Assembly: GCF_965248315.1 (NCBI RefSeq)
Contig: NZ_CBDFIX010000002.1
Location: 620,001 to 684,000 of the forward strand
Reading direction: 5' to 3'
DNA: 64,000 nt
Origin: Ulvibacterium sp965248315
Lineage (GTDB): Bacteria > Bacteroidota > Bacteroidia > Flavobacteriales > Flavobacteriaceae
Positions 53,463 through 63,587 of this stretch are shown here, in pieces (position 1 is the stretch's first letter; every line of letters starts with the position of its first letter). The notes beneath the pieces are model-generated. The model had not been told where the DNA came from and did no database searches. It saw only the letters and a program-made list of their open reading frames with translations. A program made the position numbers and the translations under genes.

Positions 53463-53478
53463 ATCGATTTCTGTGCCA
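53463..53478 (-). promoter_or_regulatory. Sigma-54-like -24/-12 element, module A
   Basis: Minus strand TGGCAC-N5-TCGAT with GG and GA spaced as the GG/GC of sigma-54 promoters (consensus TGGCAC-N5-TTGCA). It lies 101 bases upstream of the permease 5 start and 84 bp downstream of the module A palindrome. The -12 half deviates from consensus but in the same way as in module B. Confidence 0.5.
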
Positions 53479-53543
53479 AAAACACAACTAGTTAACAGTC
53501 AAAACCTTATGCTGAAAAAGGGAAGTTTTTGATTTCTTTAACT

Positions 53544-53580
53544 GTAAAATATTTGGACAAGGACTGTCCAAATATTTTAC
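53544..53580. promoter_or_regulatory. Perfect palindrome, module A (enhancer-like site)
   Basis: A 16-bp arm GTAAAATATTTGGACA (53544-53559) and its exact complement (53565-53580) surround a 5-nt centre. The same sequence and spacing recur at 63588-63624. Its position 84 bp upstream of a sigma-54-like element fits an upstream activator site for a dimeric regulator. No T-run follows, so it is not an ordinary terminator for permease 6, whose gene ends 62 bases downstream in the plus direction and starts on the other side. Confidence 0.65.
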
Positions 53581-53641
53581 GGTCAGGATTTCTTGATTCT
53601 TATTGGATTTTCTTGAAGTACTGTTTTTTGGAAAAATATCC

Positions 53642-56059
53642 TTATTCGTCCTTTAAGGTATCTACAGGATTGGCCACAGCGGCTTGAAAACTTTGCCAAC
53701 TTACGGTAAGCAATGCAATGGTAAGCGCAGTCAGTCCGGCCAAGGCAAAAATCCACCAACTGATACTCGTTTTATAGGCAAACCCTGCTAACCATTGGTT
53801 CATGGTATACCATGAAATAGGTATGGCCATAACAAAGGCCAAACCGACCCATTTTATGAAATCTTTGTTCAGCAGTGATAGAATTTGAGCTATTGTTGCA
53901 CCATTTACCTTTCGGATACCTATTTCCTTTTTTCTTTGGATACAAGTATAGGACGTCAATCCAAAAAGGCCCATAGACGCAATGAGTATTGCCAGAATGG
54001 TAAAGATTTGAAAGGCGGAGCCAAAGGCTCTATCCTCGTTGTATTGTGCTTCATACTTCTGATCCAGAAAGGTGTAATTAAAAGTACTTTGAGGAAATAA
54101 TTCAATCCACTTGGTCTCAATTTGGGCAATTGCCGCTCTCATGCCCGATGTGGTCGATACATTATCATTAAATCTCACAAGAAGATTGTCCCCATTGGAC
54201 TCGTACATCAGCATCATGGGCTCAATCCCGGTCTTTAAGCCAAAATGATGGTAATCCTTGATTACCCCAGAAATCATCCAGTCCAATCCTCCGAACTTTA
54301 CCGTTTTATTTACGGCATCTTCCATATTGGAAATCCCCATATGTCTTACAAACTTTTCATTCAAAACAATTTGTTGGCTCTCACCCATAGCCGTTTTTTT
54401 GAAAGGTCCCCCTGCAACAAATTGCAGTTGCATCAATTCAAAATAAGCGGGATCCACACTATAGTTATAGGTTATTCTCTTGTCATCCCGTGTTCCATCC
54501 GGAAATGTAATTCCGACACTTGAGTTCAAAGCGTCATATCCTCCTCCAGGATAGGTGCGTGCCCCAGCTGTACTTTTAACAAATGAGAAGTCTTCCAATT
54601 CGTTTTTAAAAGTTCTTAGTTTATTCACAAACAGGGAGTCCGGCATGGTATTCAATACTTGCCCGTTAAAGGCGACCACTTGGTTCAGGTCCGCGCCAAT
54701 GGGTTGGTCTTGTAAAAACTTAATCTGCTGCGTTACCACAATGGTTCCCATAAGCAAAATAATGGTGGCCAAAAACTGGCCTGTAATCAAAGCCTTTCTA
54801 ATGGTTACACCACTTTTGGAAGTGCGGGCTTTTCCTTTTAGGGCCTTGGTGGGCGTATAGCTACTCAGCATAAAGGCCGGGTAAAGGCCCGATACCAGAG
54901 TCCCCAAAAGAATAAATCCAATCATAGGGAGAAATGCTTTGATAGTTGAAAGGTCCAAGGTCAATTCCTTTCCGACGTGACTGTTAAATAGAGGTAGTAC
55001 AATCAATATGACCACCGTCGCTATCGTTATGGCAATAAAGTTCAACAAAAACGACTCTAAAAGGGATTGCAGTATAATTTGTGGTCTCTGCGCCCCGGCT
55101 ACTTTTCGGATTCCTGTTTCCTTGGCCCGTTCCAAAGATTTGGCCGTTGAAAGGTTGACGTAATTCAACCAGGAAAGAACGATAATAATCAAGGCAATCG
55201 CCATTAAAAACCGTATCCTGCTCGCACTCCCATTGGCCTCCGCCTCATAGGGCTTATCAGAAAAGAGGTGAATGTCCTCTAAAGGTTCTATATTATGTCT
55301 TTCATAGGGAAGGGCTTCCACCTTAAAATCCATAATCTTTTGCTTTAACCGATTTGCATCGGCTATGGGATCCAGTTTCAGGTAGGTGAAATACATGTTC
55401 TGGTTCCAGGTATAGTCCCAATCGCCCTTGAACGACTCCCAGCTATAAAAAGAAGTAAAAGAGACCAAAAAGTCATTCTTCATATGTGTATTTCTCGGAT
55501 TGTCCTTTAGGATTCCCGTTACAGTAAAGCTTGGACTTCTTCCATCAAATATCTTTAAGGTCTTACCCACGGGGTCTTCATTACCGAATACCTTTTCGGC
55601 CAATGATTTTGTCAGGACTATGGAATAAGGTTGGCTCAGTGCTTTCTTTACATCTCCCTTGCTTAAGTCCCGGTTGAAAATTTCAAAGTATGAGGGGTCT
55701 GCCAGGGATCCTGTATTTTTATCAAAAATGGTATTGCCCTGGATGAGCACAATTTCGTTTAAACGTCTGAGCCTCACAAAATCCAATATTTCGGGGAATT
55801 CCTCTTTCAATGTAGGGCCACTTACAATATAGGTATTGGCGTCTCCCGGAACGTACTTCCCTCCCTCTAGATAGTCCATATATACGCGCTGCACATTTTC
55901 AGAGCCTTCAAATTTGTCATAGCTACGCTCATAATTCACATAGAGCATAATCAAAACGAAGGAGGCAATCCCAAGGGCCAGCCCAAAAATGTTGATAAAG
56001 GAATAGAGCTTGTTCTTTAACAGGTAACGCGTCGCAATTTTTAGGAATAGTTTGTACAT
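53642..56059 (-). CDS. MacB/FtsX-type ABC permease 6
   Basis: An 805-residue permease: N terminus MYKLFLKIATRYLLKNKLYSFINIFGLALG, coupling loops RAKETGIRKVAGAQRPQII (about residue 315) and RKKEIGIRKVNGATIAQILSLL (about 705), end NPVDTLKDE. Its C-terminal region shares a near-identical stretch with permease 5. It is the last gene of the upstream half of the array; 279 bases containing module A separate it from permease 5. Twelve bases separate its start from the end of permease 7. Confidence 0.92.
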   Translation of the reverse strand: MYKLFLKIATRYLLKNKLYSFINIFGLALGIASFVLIMLYVNYERSYDKFEGSENVQRVYMDYLEGGKYVPGDANTYIVSGPTLKEEFPEILDFVRLRRLNEIVLIQGNTIFDKNTGSLADPSYFEIFNRDLSKGDVKKALSQPYSIVLTKSLAEKVFGNEDPVGKTLKIFDGRSPSFTVTGILKDNPRNTHMKNDFLVSFTSFYSWESFKGDWDYTWNQNMYFTYLKLDPIADANRLKQKIMDFKVEALPYERHNIEPLEDIHLFSDKPYEAEANGSASRIRFLMAIALIIIVLSWLNYVNLSTAKSLERAKETGIRKVAGAQRPQIILQSLLESFLLNFIAITIATVVILIVLPLFNSHVGKELTLDLSTIKAFLPMIGFILLGTLVSGLYPAFMLSSYTPTKALKGKARTSKSGVTIRKALITGQFLATIILLMGTIVVTQQIKFLQDQPIGADLNQVVAFNGQVLNTMPDSLFVNKLRTFKNELEDFSFVKSTAGARTYPGGGYDALNSSVGITFPDGTRDDKRITYNYSVDPAYFELMQLQFVAGGPFKKTAMGESQQIVLNEKFVRHMGISNMEDAVNKTVKFGGLDWMISGVIKDYHHFGLKTGIEPMMLMYESNGDNLLVRFNDNVSTTSGMRAAIAQIETKWIELFPQSTFNYTFLDQKYEAQYNEDRAFGSAFQIFTILAILIASMGLFGLTSYTCIQRKKEIGIRKVNGATIAQILSLLNKDFIKWVGLAFVMAIPISWYTMNQWLAGFAYKTSISWWIFALAGLTALTIALLTVSWQSFQAAVANPVDTLKDE

Positions 56060-56071
56060 ATTTTATTTTTT

Positions 56072-58489
56072 TTATTCAGTCCGTAAACTCTTTGCCGGAT
56101 CGGTCAATGCAGCTCTCACAGACTGAAAGCTCACAGTAAATAATGCAATTGCCAAAGCCACTAACCCGGCAATACCGAAAACCGTCCAGTCGATGTATAT
56201 GCGGTAAGCGAAATCCTGCAGCCAATTGTCCATCATCCAAAAAGCGATGGGAAAGGCAATAATCATCGCTATCAGCACCAATTTTATAAAGTCTCCGGAC
56301 AATAATTGGGTAATTCCCAAAATACTTGCACCAAGTACTTTCCGAATACCAATTTCTTTTTTACGTTGCTCCGCCATAAAGGCGGCCAGGGCAAAAAGAC
56401 CAAGACATGCAACGAAAATGGCAAAGAAGGCAAAACTGTTGAAAATCTGGCCCATCTGTAGTACGTCATTGTGCATTTGGGCAAATCTTTGATCCAAGAA
56501 CGTATAGCTCAAAACTTGGTTGGGCACATTGCGGTTCCAAATGGCTGTAATCGAAGCTAGGGATTCCGCAATGTTCCCTGGATTAACCTTTACTGCGATG
56601 GTTCCAAGATCGCTACCAATGCAAAAAGCTAGAGGGGTAATATCTTCTTTCATGGACTTAAAGTGAAAGTCATCTACGACCCCAATAATGTTCCAATGCT
56701 GGTAGTTGTTATCGATCTGTTTCCCCAAGGGTAGCTCAAGCCCCAGATCATGTGCCATTTTTTTGTTGATAATAATCGAGTTGACCGAATCGGAGGCAAA
56801 TTCCCTTGAAAAATCGCGCCCGTCCACTATTTGCATGCCCATGGTTTTAATATAGTCATAGTCTATACGCCAGGTCTGACTCAAAACACCGACGTTTTCC
56901 CTTCCCTCGCCTACCACGGTAAAGGTGGTCTGATTTCGTTTAGAACCTTCAACGGGGAAATAATCGCTTGCGGAAACTTTCTGTACCTGGTTCAATTGCA
57001 AGAGCTGTTCCTTAAAGCTATCTGCCTTGCTCCCCAATATGTTGGCACCTTCCAAAATCACGACCTGTTCCTTATCGTACCCCAAGTCCTTTTCTAGGAT
57101 AAAATTCATCTGCTTGTAGATGATCAGTGTTCCTATAATCAAAACAACCGATGTCGCAAACTGAAAAACAACCAGTCCACTGCGTAATCTGCCACTTTTA
57201 CCCCTTATGCTTAAACTTCCCTTTAAAACATTCACCGGTCTAAAAGCAGAGAGGTAAAACGCAGGATACAATCCTGAGATAATACCAATAATCAACGCCG
57301 AGATAAGTAGAACGGGTATAAACGGTCCTGCGGTCCAAGGCATTTCTATGGTCTTCTCGGTAATGGAATTGAAAAGAGGAAGTAACGCCCATGCGCCCAA
57401 CACACCAAGAACAAAGGATATTAGGCTAAATAAAACGGATTCCGTAAGAAACTGGGCCACAAGGTTACTCTTGAACGCACCAACGGTCTTGCGCAAACCC
57501 ACTTCTTTTGCCCTATTAGCAGATCTTGCCGTTGACAAGTTGATAAAATTGATACATGCCAAAAGCAATATGAACCCTGCAATAGCTGCAAATAGATATA
57601 CAAAGCGGAGATTTCCGTGCGGTAATCCGTCGGCCATTTCGATGTCTGATTTTAGATGAATGTCGCCAATTGGCTGTAATTTATAGGTTATCTTCTTTAA
57701 AATTTCTATAAAAGAGGCATCCCTACCCCTTTTTATCTGTGCGGGAATAACATACTTGTTTAGTATGGAACGCATTTTGTCCTGTAAGGCAATTACATCG
57801 CTTTTTTCATCCAAAACGACATAGGTAAAATAGTTTTGCGAAGTCCAACTTGCATTGGAGTCATCAATAGGCAACAGAAAATCAAAATGAAGATGTGAAT
57901 TGCTGGGAAAATCAGGCATCACACCTGTTACGGTATACGGTCTTGAAGCATTATCGTCCAAAATCAAGGTCTGCCCCAAGACTTTTCCATTGGGGAAGTA
58001 TTTTACTGCCTTTGATTCCGAGATAACCAAGTTTCTCGGCCCTATCAATGCTTCTTCAGGGTTGCCCTGTAGGAGTGGGATTTCCAATATTTCGAATATA
58101 TTCTGGTCTCCGTACAAAAAACCTTGTTCAAAAACATTCTGGGTTTCCGCATGCGAACGGAAGGCTCTTTTTCCTCCAGAGGAAAGGGCAGAACCATATA
58201 TTTTGCCGGCTTTTTCAATTTCGGGGAAATCCGCTTCCAGTGTCTGCGCCATGGGTAATGGAAAATGGGTGCTCTTTTTCATTTCCCCATTAATTTCAGC
58301 TTGCAAAACCACCCTATACATTTGATCTGATTTGGAGTAGTGCGTATCATAGCCTAATTCGTCCCTTATGAATAGCGCAATTAGTAAGCAGGTGGTAATC
58401 CCCAGGGCAAAGCCACCAATTTTTATACTGGTAAAAAACTTCTCTTTTTGAATACTTCGCCAGGCAATTTTTAGATAGTTTTTGAACAT
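56072..58489 (-). CDS. MacB/FtsX-type ABC permease 7
   Basis: An 805-residue permease: N terminus MFKNYLKIAWRSIQKEKFFTSIKIGGFALG, coupling loops RAKEVGLRKTVGAFKSNLV (about residue 320) and RKKEIGIRKVLGASILGITQLL (about 705), end DPAKSLRTE. It keeps the array architecture of two periplasmic MacB-type domains each followed by an FtsX domain. A 91-base gap with a REP-like hairpin lies before it (toward permease 8). Confidence 0.92.
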   Translation of the reverse strand: MFKNYLKIAWRSIQKEKFFTSIKIGGFALGITTCLLIALFIRDELGYDTHYSKSDQMYRVVLQAEINGEMKKSTHFPLPMAQTLEADFPEIEKAGKIYGSALSSGGKRAFRSHAETQNVFEQGFLYGDQNIFEILEIPLLQGNPEEALIGPRNLVISESKAVKYFPNGKVLGQTLILDDNASRPYTVTGVMPDFPSNSHLHFDFLLPIDDSNASWTSQNYFTYVVLDEKSDVIALQDKMRSILNKYVIPAQIKRGRDASFIEILKKITYKLQPIGDIHLKSDIEMADGLPHGNLRFVYLFAAIAGFILLLACINFINLSTARSANRAKEVGLRKTVGAFKSNLVAQFLTESVLFSLISFVLGVLGAWALLPLFNSITEKTIEMPWTAGPFIPVLLISALIIGIISGLYPAFYLSAFRPVNVLKGSLSIRGKSGRLRSGLVVFQFATSVVLIIGTLIIYKQMNFILEKDLGYDKEQVVILEGANILGSKADSFKEQLLQLNQVQKVSASDYFPVEGSKRNQTTFTVVGEGRENVGVLSQTWRIDYDYIKTMGMQIVDGRDFSREFASDSVNSIIINKKMAHDLGLELPLGKQIDNNYQHWNIIGVVDDFHFKSMKEDITPLAFCIGSDLGTIAVKVNPGNIAESLASITAIWNRNVPNQVLSYTFLDQRFAQMHNDVLQMGQIFNSFAFFAIFVACLGLFALAAFMAEQRKKEIGIRKVLGASILGITQLLSGDFIKLVLIAMIIAFPIAFWMMDNWLQDFAYRIYIDWTVFGIAGLVALAIALFTVSFQSVRAALTDPAKSLRTE

Positions 58490-58516
58490 GCTTTCTGCTT
58501 TCTATTTTTGTTTATT

Positions 58517-58571
58517 AGACCTGTCAGGTTTAGGCTTGTCCACCCTTTTTGGCGGAAAACCTGCCAGACCT
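58517..58571. repeat. REP-like imperfect hairpin between permeases 7 and 8
   Basis: AGACCTGTCAGGTTT (58517-58531) faces AAACCTGCCAGACCT (58557-58571), pairing at about 12 of 15 positions, with a palindromic core ACCTG-T-CAGGT. It looks like a copy of the ACCTGtCAGGT-type palindromes scattered through intergenic regions of many Bacteroidota. It fills most of the gap. Confidence 0.5.
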
Positions 58572-58580
58572 GCATGTGTT

Positions 58581-60950
58581 TTATTCCGTTCGTAAACTTT
58601 TTACTGGATCGGCATTGGCCGATTTTATGGACTGCCAACCTACGGTCAGTAAGGTGATGAGTATGGCAAACCCTCCAGTTATTACAAATACGCTCCAGTG
58701 AATTTGGATTTTATAGGCAAACCCTTGTAGCCAAGTACCCATAAAGTAATAGGCAACCGGGGATGCTATCAATACTGCCAACAACACCAGTTTCATTAAA
58801 TCCTTGGAGACCAAAGTGATAATACTTGTTACACTTGCGCCAAGCACTTTTCGAATACCTATTTCCTTGGTTCGCTGTTTGGCCATAAAGGTGGCTAGGC
58901 CAAAAAGACCCAAACATGAAATGAGTACGGAAATGATGGCAAAATAATAGGCCAAGGTTCCGGTTAGAGTTTCACTTTTGTACTCTGTGGCGTATTCCTC
59001 ATCCACAAAATTATAGTGCAGGGGTAGGTCCGGTAAGGTTTCTGTAAATACCGTTTGCAACGAAGCTAAAGCTTCCTTGGTCCTTCCGGATTTCAATTTT
59101 ACAAACATATTCCCGGCATTGTCAGGATCCAAAAGAAAGACCGCAGGCTGTATGGGTTCGTATAAAGATCGGTTATGAAAATCTTTGAGTACTCCGATTA
59201 TCTGCCGGGGTTTACGCCATAGTTGAATGCTTTTTCCTATGGGGTCTTCAATACCCATAATCTCTAAGGCCTTTTCATTAAGAACGATGTTCAAAGTATC
59301 GGTGCTCCCCTCACGATAATAACTGCCCTCTTTTAATGGAACATCGAACACATCAATAAAATTATGGGCCGTCCAAAGCAGGGAAAACTCGATATTTCCC
59401 TGTTCCAAGGTCTTGCCCGGCCAACTGACACCGCTGGACGACGCCACCATGTTAAGCGGGGAAGGACCGGCCAAGGTCACATCTTCAATGGCATTGGAGG
59501 CAAGCAGTTCGTTGCGCAGTACCTCGTACTTAGCGGTCAATATTTTGTCCTGATGGATGGATACCAGTTGTTCTTTTGCAATTCCTAAATCCTTTTGATT
59601 GATATACTCAATCTGTAATCTCACGACCAAGGCCGCCACGATAAGAAGGGACGTCAATCCAAACTGCAGCACTACCAAGGCCTTTCTTAGGGATATGGTG
59701 TTTTTCTGTTCCTGACCTTTACCCTTTAAAGCGGCAATGGGCCTAAAAGATGAAATAACCAGGGCCGGATAGATTCCGGATAGTAGGGTAGTACATACAA
59801 AAACCACGAAAATACCTAGCCAAACGAGCGGTTCAGTAAAATTCAACGCGAGTTGTTTTTCCGCCAGACTATTGACACTGGGTAAAAGCAACAGGGTAAA
59901 TATATACGCTATTAAAAACGATATTCCCGTAATCAGGGTTGTCTCGGTTAAAAATTGCCCCATGAGGTTGTTCCTTTTTGCACCGATTACCTTGCGTACC
60001 CCTATTTCACCTGCTCTTTTGGTGGCATGGGCCGTTGACAGGTTCACAAAATTGATACATGAAATAATCAATAGAAAAATAGCAGCCAAGGTAAATATCC
60101 GAACGTACCTTATGCGACCGCCACTTACCTGGGCCTTTTTATCAAACTGATTGTACAGATAGTCGTCGGAAAATTTTTGGATGAAGCAGCCTTCTTTAAG
60201 TTCACCTTTTATATTGGCCTGAAACAGCTTGTTCAATTTTGAGGAAACGTCTTGAGGGTCGGCATCGGGTCGCAGCAAAAAGGCCCCTTGAATTCCGTTG
60301 TTGCCCCATTCCAACATCCAATCATTGTCGTTTAGGTACTTTTCAAAACTGTAATAAAAGTCGTTTTGAATCGATGAACTTTTGGGAAAGTCCTTAAAGA
60401 CCGCTTCAACGGTAAAATCCCCATTGTCCAAAATAGTTATGTTGCTTCCTATGGCTTTTTTCGACCATTCCGACCCCCAAAAACGTTTTGCCAAACTTTC
60501 TGAAATGGCCAAGGCTTCCGGTTTTTCATCAAGTTGGGTAATATCCCCAAGTAATATCGGATACGAAAAGCTGGAAAAGAAATCCGCATTGGCGAAGGTT
60601 CCGGAAGCCCTAAAATCAACATTCTCCAGCCTAAGATTGTCCTCAAAACTACGGGCCAAGGTGATGTATTTTTCAATTTCCGGCAGTTGTTCCTTGGCAG
60701 CTCTTAGAAATGGATAGGATATCCCAGCGTACACATCCAAAACGCCTTCCTCCAATGGGATAGTACGTTTTACACGATACAATTGATCGTCCTTTGCATG
60801 AAACTTATCCTTACCATACTCATCCTGTACCCAAAGCAACATGAGAAACGATACGGTCAGAGCAATGGCCAGCCCCAACACATTAATGGAGAAGTAGCCT
60901 TTATTCCTTATTAGGTTACGCCAAGCGATTTTTAGATAGTTCTTAAACAT
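58581..60950 (-). CDS. MacB/FtsX-type ABC permease 8
   Basis: A 789-residue permease: N terminus MFKNYLKIAWRNLIRNKGYFSINVLGLAIA, coupling loops RAGEIGVRKVIGAKRNNLM (about residue 310) and RTKEIGIRKVLGASVTSII (about 690), end DPVKSLRTE. Only 11 bases separate it from the end of permease 9, so the two are co-transcribed. Confidence 0.92.
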   Translation of the reverse strand: MFKNYLKIAWRNLIRNKGYFSINVLGLAIALTVSFLMLLWVQDEYGKDKFHAKDDQLYRVKRTIPLEEGVLDVYAGISYPFLRAAKEQLPEIEKYITLARSFEDNLRLENVDFRASGTFANADFFSSFSYPILLGDITQLDEKPEALAISESLAKRFWGSEWSKKAIGSNITILDNGDFTVEAVFKDFPKSSSIQNDFYYSFEKYLNDNDWMLEWGNNGIQGAFLLRPDADPQDVSSKLNKLFQANIKGELKEGCFIQKFSDDYLYNQFDKKAQVSGGRIRYVRIFTLAAIFLLIISCINFVNLSTAHATKRAGEIGVRKVIGAKRNNLMGQFLTETTLITGISFLIAYIFTLLLLPSVNSLAEKQLALNFTEPLVWLGIFVVFVCTTLLSGIYPALVISSFRPIAALKGKGQEQKNTISLRKALVVLQFGLTSLLIVAALVVRLQIEYINQKDLGIAKEQLVSIHQDKILTAKYEVLRNELLASNAIEDVTLAGPSPLNMVASSSGVSWPGKTLEQGNIEFSLLWTAHNFIDVFDVPLKEGSYYREGSTDTLNIVLNEKALEIMGIEDPIGKSIQLWRKPRQIIGVLKDFHNRSLYEPIQPAVFLLDPDNAGNMFVKLKSGRTKEALASLQTVFTETLPDLPLHYNFVDEEYATEYKSETLTGTLAYYFAIISVLISCLGLFGLATFMAKQRTKEIGIRKVLGASVTSIITLVSKDLMKLVLLAVLIASPVAYYFMGTWLQGFAYKIQIHWSVFVITGGFAILITLLTVGWQSIKSANADPVKSLRTE

Positions 60951-60961
60951 TTTGCGTGCTT

Positions 60962-63346
60962 TTATTCTTCTTTTAAATTATCGACCGGATTGGTCAAGAC
61001 CAATTGCAATGTCTGAGTGCCTACGGAAAACCATACCAATACCAAGAGAAGTGCCAAGGGTAAGACAAAGAAGTACCAGTTTAGGTCAAAACGATAGGCA
61101 AATTCCTGTAACCATTGCCCACCCAAATAATAGGAGATGGGAACGGCGATACCAAAACCGATCAATACCGGAATACTAAAGCTTTTTAAGAGCTTCCAAA
61201 CGAGCAGTACGGCACTGGCACCTAAAACCTTGCGTATGGACATTTCCTTTTTACGTCTCTCGCACCAGAACCGGACATAGGCGATCAATCCTAAAATACC
61301 GATACAAATAGAGATGATGGTAAATACATTTATAATAGTTGCAAATTGTCGGTCCTTGTCATATTGGGCCTTAAAATTGTCATCCACGAAATAATGATTG
61401 AAGGGAATACCGGGATACAGCGAAGCCCATTTGTTTTCCAACTTTTCCAATGTCCCCTTCACATTGTTCGGTGCAAGCGTCAACGTGATTTTCATAAACT
61501 GCTCCGGCCATACTTTTAAGGATAATAAACCTACGTCCTCATGAAGGGATAAATAGTTAAAGTCGTTCACAACCCCGATTACCGTGCCATTGCCACCCCA
61601 TTGTTCAAAGGAGGCCCCAAGGACATCCTCTGGGTTTTCATATCCAAAGGCCTTTACGGCGGCCTCGTTCAAGATAAGCGCCGAGGTCTCGTCCGCTGGT
61701 CCCTTTCTAAAATTCCTACCCGCGACAAGCTGTAGTCCATAGTCCTGCACAAAGTTGTAGTCCACGAGATTTAGATTTATTTCCCCATTACTACTTCGTC
61801 CATTTACATCCAATAATTGCGTTGCCACCCCATTCGGCGTCTGGCCGGGGACATGTGAGCTAAAAGTTATCGCCTCCACTCCGGGAATAGCTCCTAGTTC
61901 TTGTTTTAGGGACTCATGTGCTGTTCCTATTGTAGAGTTTGGACCATAATCCAGCACGATTTTATGCTCGGTATCCATCCCTAAATCCTGATTTTGGATA
62001 TAGTTCAACTGATAATAAATAATACATGATCCTATAACTAGGGCACTTGTTATGGCAAACTGAAATATTAATAATGATGTCCTTGTATTTAGGACATTGG
62101 TATACTTGCCATCCGGTTTGGGTTTATGGATGGTTGAAATCCTGGCAAACTTTACTGCCGGATAAATTCCTCCCAATAAGGTGAGTTTTAAAGGAATTAA
62201 GGGAAGCAATACAATAAAAAAGGGATTCGAAAGAAAGGTAACATCGAAGTGGCCCCCCATAAGGTCTTCAAAAAATGGAAACGTAAAGAGGGTCAGCATT
62301 ACGGACAATACCGTTGCCAATAGGGTGAGCAGTAGTGATTCTACAAAAAACTGTTTGAAAATATCACGTTTAGAGGCCCCAACGGTCTTTTTAACGGAAA
62401 CATCCTTGGCTTCTACTGAAAGTTGTGCCGTCGTCAGATTTATAAAATTGGAGACCGCCAATAAGAGTATCATAATTCCTATGGCAAATAAGATGTACAC
62501 ATTGGAACGCTTCCCTTTTGATCCCAGTTCACCCAGTTTTGGCGAACTGAAATGCAATCCGTCTAATGATTCGAGGGAAAGTATGTATTGATCATTGGTA
62601 ACGCTTCTTTCAAGATACTGTGGAACTGTCCGAAGTATTTCCTCTAAATTGGCATGGCTATGTTTGTCATTTAACAAGAAATATGTATTCATAGGGAACC
62701 ACTCCCAATTTTCGTTCACATTGGGCCTATCTTTAAGAAAAGTAGCCATCGAAACCAAAAAATCGAACTGTAAATGCGAATTGGAAGGGATATTGCGCAT
62801 AACACCGGAAACCGTAAATGGCACATCGTCATAGAGCAATACTTCATCTAGGGCGTTTACACTTCCAAAGTACTTCATGGCCGTATTTTCTGTAATAACT
62901 ATCTTATCCGGGCCGTCCAAGGCAGTTGATGGATTTCCAGCAACCAGGTCAAAATCGAATACTTTAAAAAAGGTGGGGTCCGCATAATAAATGTTCTCGC
63001 TCTCGGAAAAGAGTTTGTCACCATGTTTAATCGCATGACTCCCATACTCTTTGTTGATACGGACAAATTCCTTTACCGCAGGGGATTGGGACTTCACATA
63101 AGGACCTACCGGAACGGCGCTAAGACCCAGCGAGAGGTTTCCTGTAGGGGACTCAATGGTCGTATTGATCTTGGTGATTTGTGCATAATTCCTGTGAAAA
63201 ACATCGTAATTCAACTCCTGATACAGATAGATGGCAATATAAAACAGACTTACTATCCCAACGGCGAGGCTAAATAGCTTGGTAGAAGTGCTTTCTTTTT
63301 TATTCCATAATTTTCGACGTGCGATTTTGATGAAGTTGAACAACAT
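60962..63346 (-). CDS. MacB/FtsX-type ABC permease 9 (promoter-proximal)
   Basis: A 794-residue permease and the most divergent: N terminus MLFNFIKIARRKLWNKKESTSTKLFSLAVG lacks the INxxGL motif of the others, coupling loops read EAKDVSVKKTVGASKRDIF (about residue 310) and RKKEMSIRKVLGASAVLLV (about 700), end NPVDNLKEE. It is the first gene of the array in the direction of transcription, 178 bases downstream of the sigma-54-like element of module B. Confidence 0.91.
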   Translation of the reverse strand: MLFNFIKIARRKLWNKKESTSTKLFSLAVGIVSLFYIAIYLYQELNYDVFHRNYAQITKINTTIESPTGNLSLGLSAVPVGPYVKSQSPAVKEFVRINKEYGSHAIKHGDKLFSESENIYYADPTFFKVFDFDLVAGNPSTALDGPDKIVITENTAMKYFGSVNALDEVLLYDDVPFTVSGVMRNIPSNSHLQFDFLVSMATFLKDRPNVNENWEWFPMNTYFLLNDKHSHANLEEILRTVPQYLERSVTNDQYILSLESLDGLHFSSPKLGELGSKGKRSNVYILFAIGIMILLLAVSNFINLTTAQLSVEAKDVSVKKTVGASKRDIFKQFFVESLLLTLLATVLSVMLTLFTFPFFEDLMGGHFDVTFLSNPFFIVLLPLIPLKLTLLGGIYPAVKFARISTIHKPKPDGKYTNVLNTRTSLLIFQFAITSALVIGSCIIYYQLNYIQNQDLGMDTEHKIVLDYGPNSTIGTAHESLKQELGAIPGVEAITFSSHVPGQTPNGVATQLLDVNGRSSNGEINLNLVDYNFVQDYGLQLVAGRNFRKGPADETSALILNEAAVKAFGYENPEDVLGASFEQWGGNGTVIGVVNDFNYLSLHEDVGLLSLKVWPEQFMKITLTLAPNNVKGTLEKLENKWASLYPGIPFNHYFVDDNFKAQYDKDRQFATIINVFTIISICIGILGLIAYVRFWCERRKKEMSIRKVLGASAVLLVWKLLKSFSIPVLIGFGIAVPISYYLGGQWLQEFAYRFDLNWYFFVLPLALLLVLVWFSVGTQTLQLVLTNPVDNLKEE

Positions 63347-63508
63347 GATTTCCGTTTTTTGATAATTTTCCTTTTAGGGCATTTGTGTGTATGAAACAGC
63401 CCGTTTGTTTCGTAATTGTGGTTATTTCCAATGCTGTTGAAGGCTCATCTTAGACCCCTTTCTCAAGACGTACTATAAAGTAGTGAGACCGAAGCCTTTA
63501 ACTTTTCC

Positions 63509-63524
63509 TTCGATCTTCATGCCA
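63509..63524 (-). promoter_or_regulatory. Sigma-54-like -24/-12 element, module B
   Basis: Minus strand TGGCAT-N5-TCGAA, same layout as module A (TGGCAC-N5-TCGAT). It lies 82 bp downstream of the module B palindrome centre and 163 bases upstream of permease 9. The stretch 63347-63508 holds no other structure I can support. Confidence 0.5.
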
Positions 63525-63587
63525 CATATTTAATATTTTGATATTCAATATATTATATGATAAAATTCGAGAAAAAGGCAATTGGGT

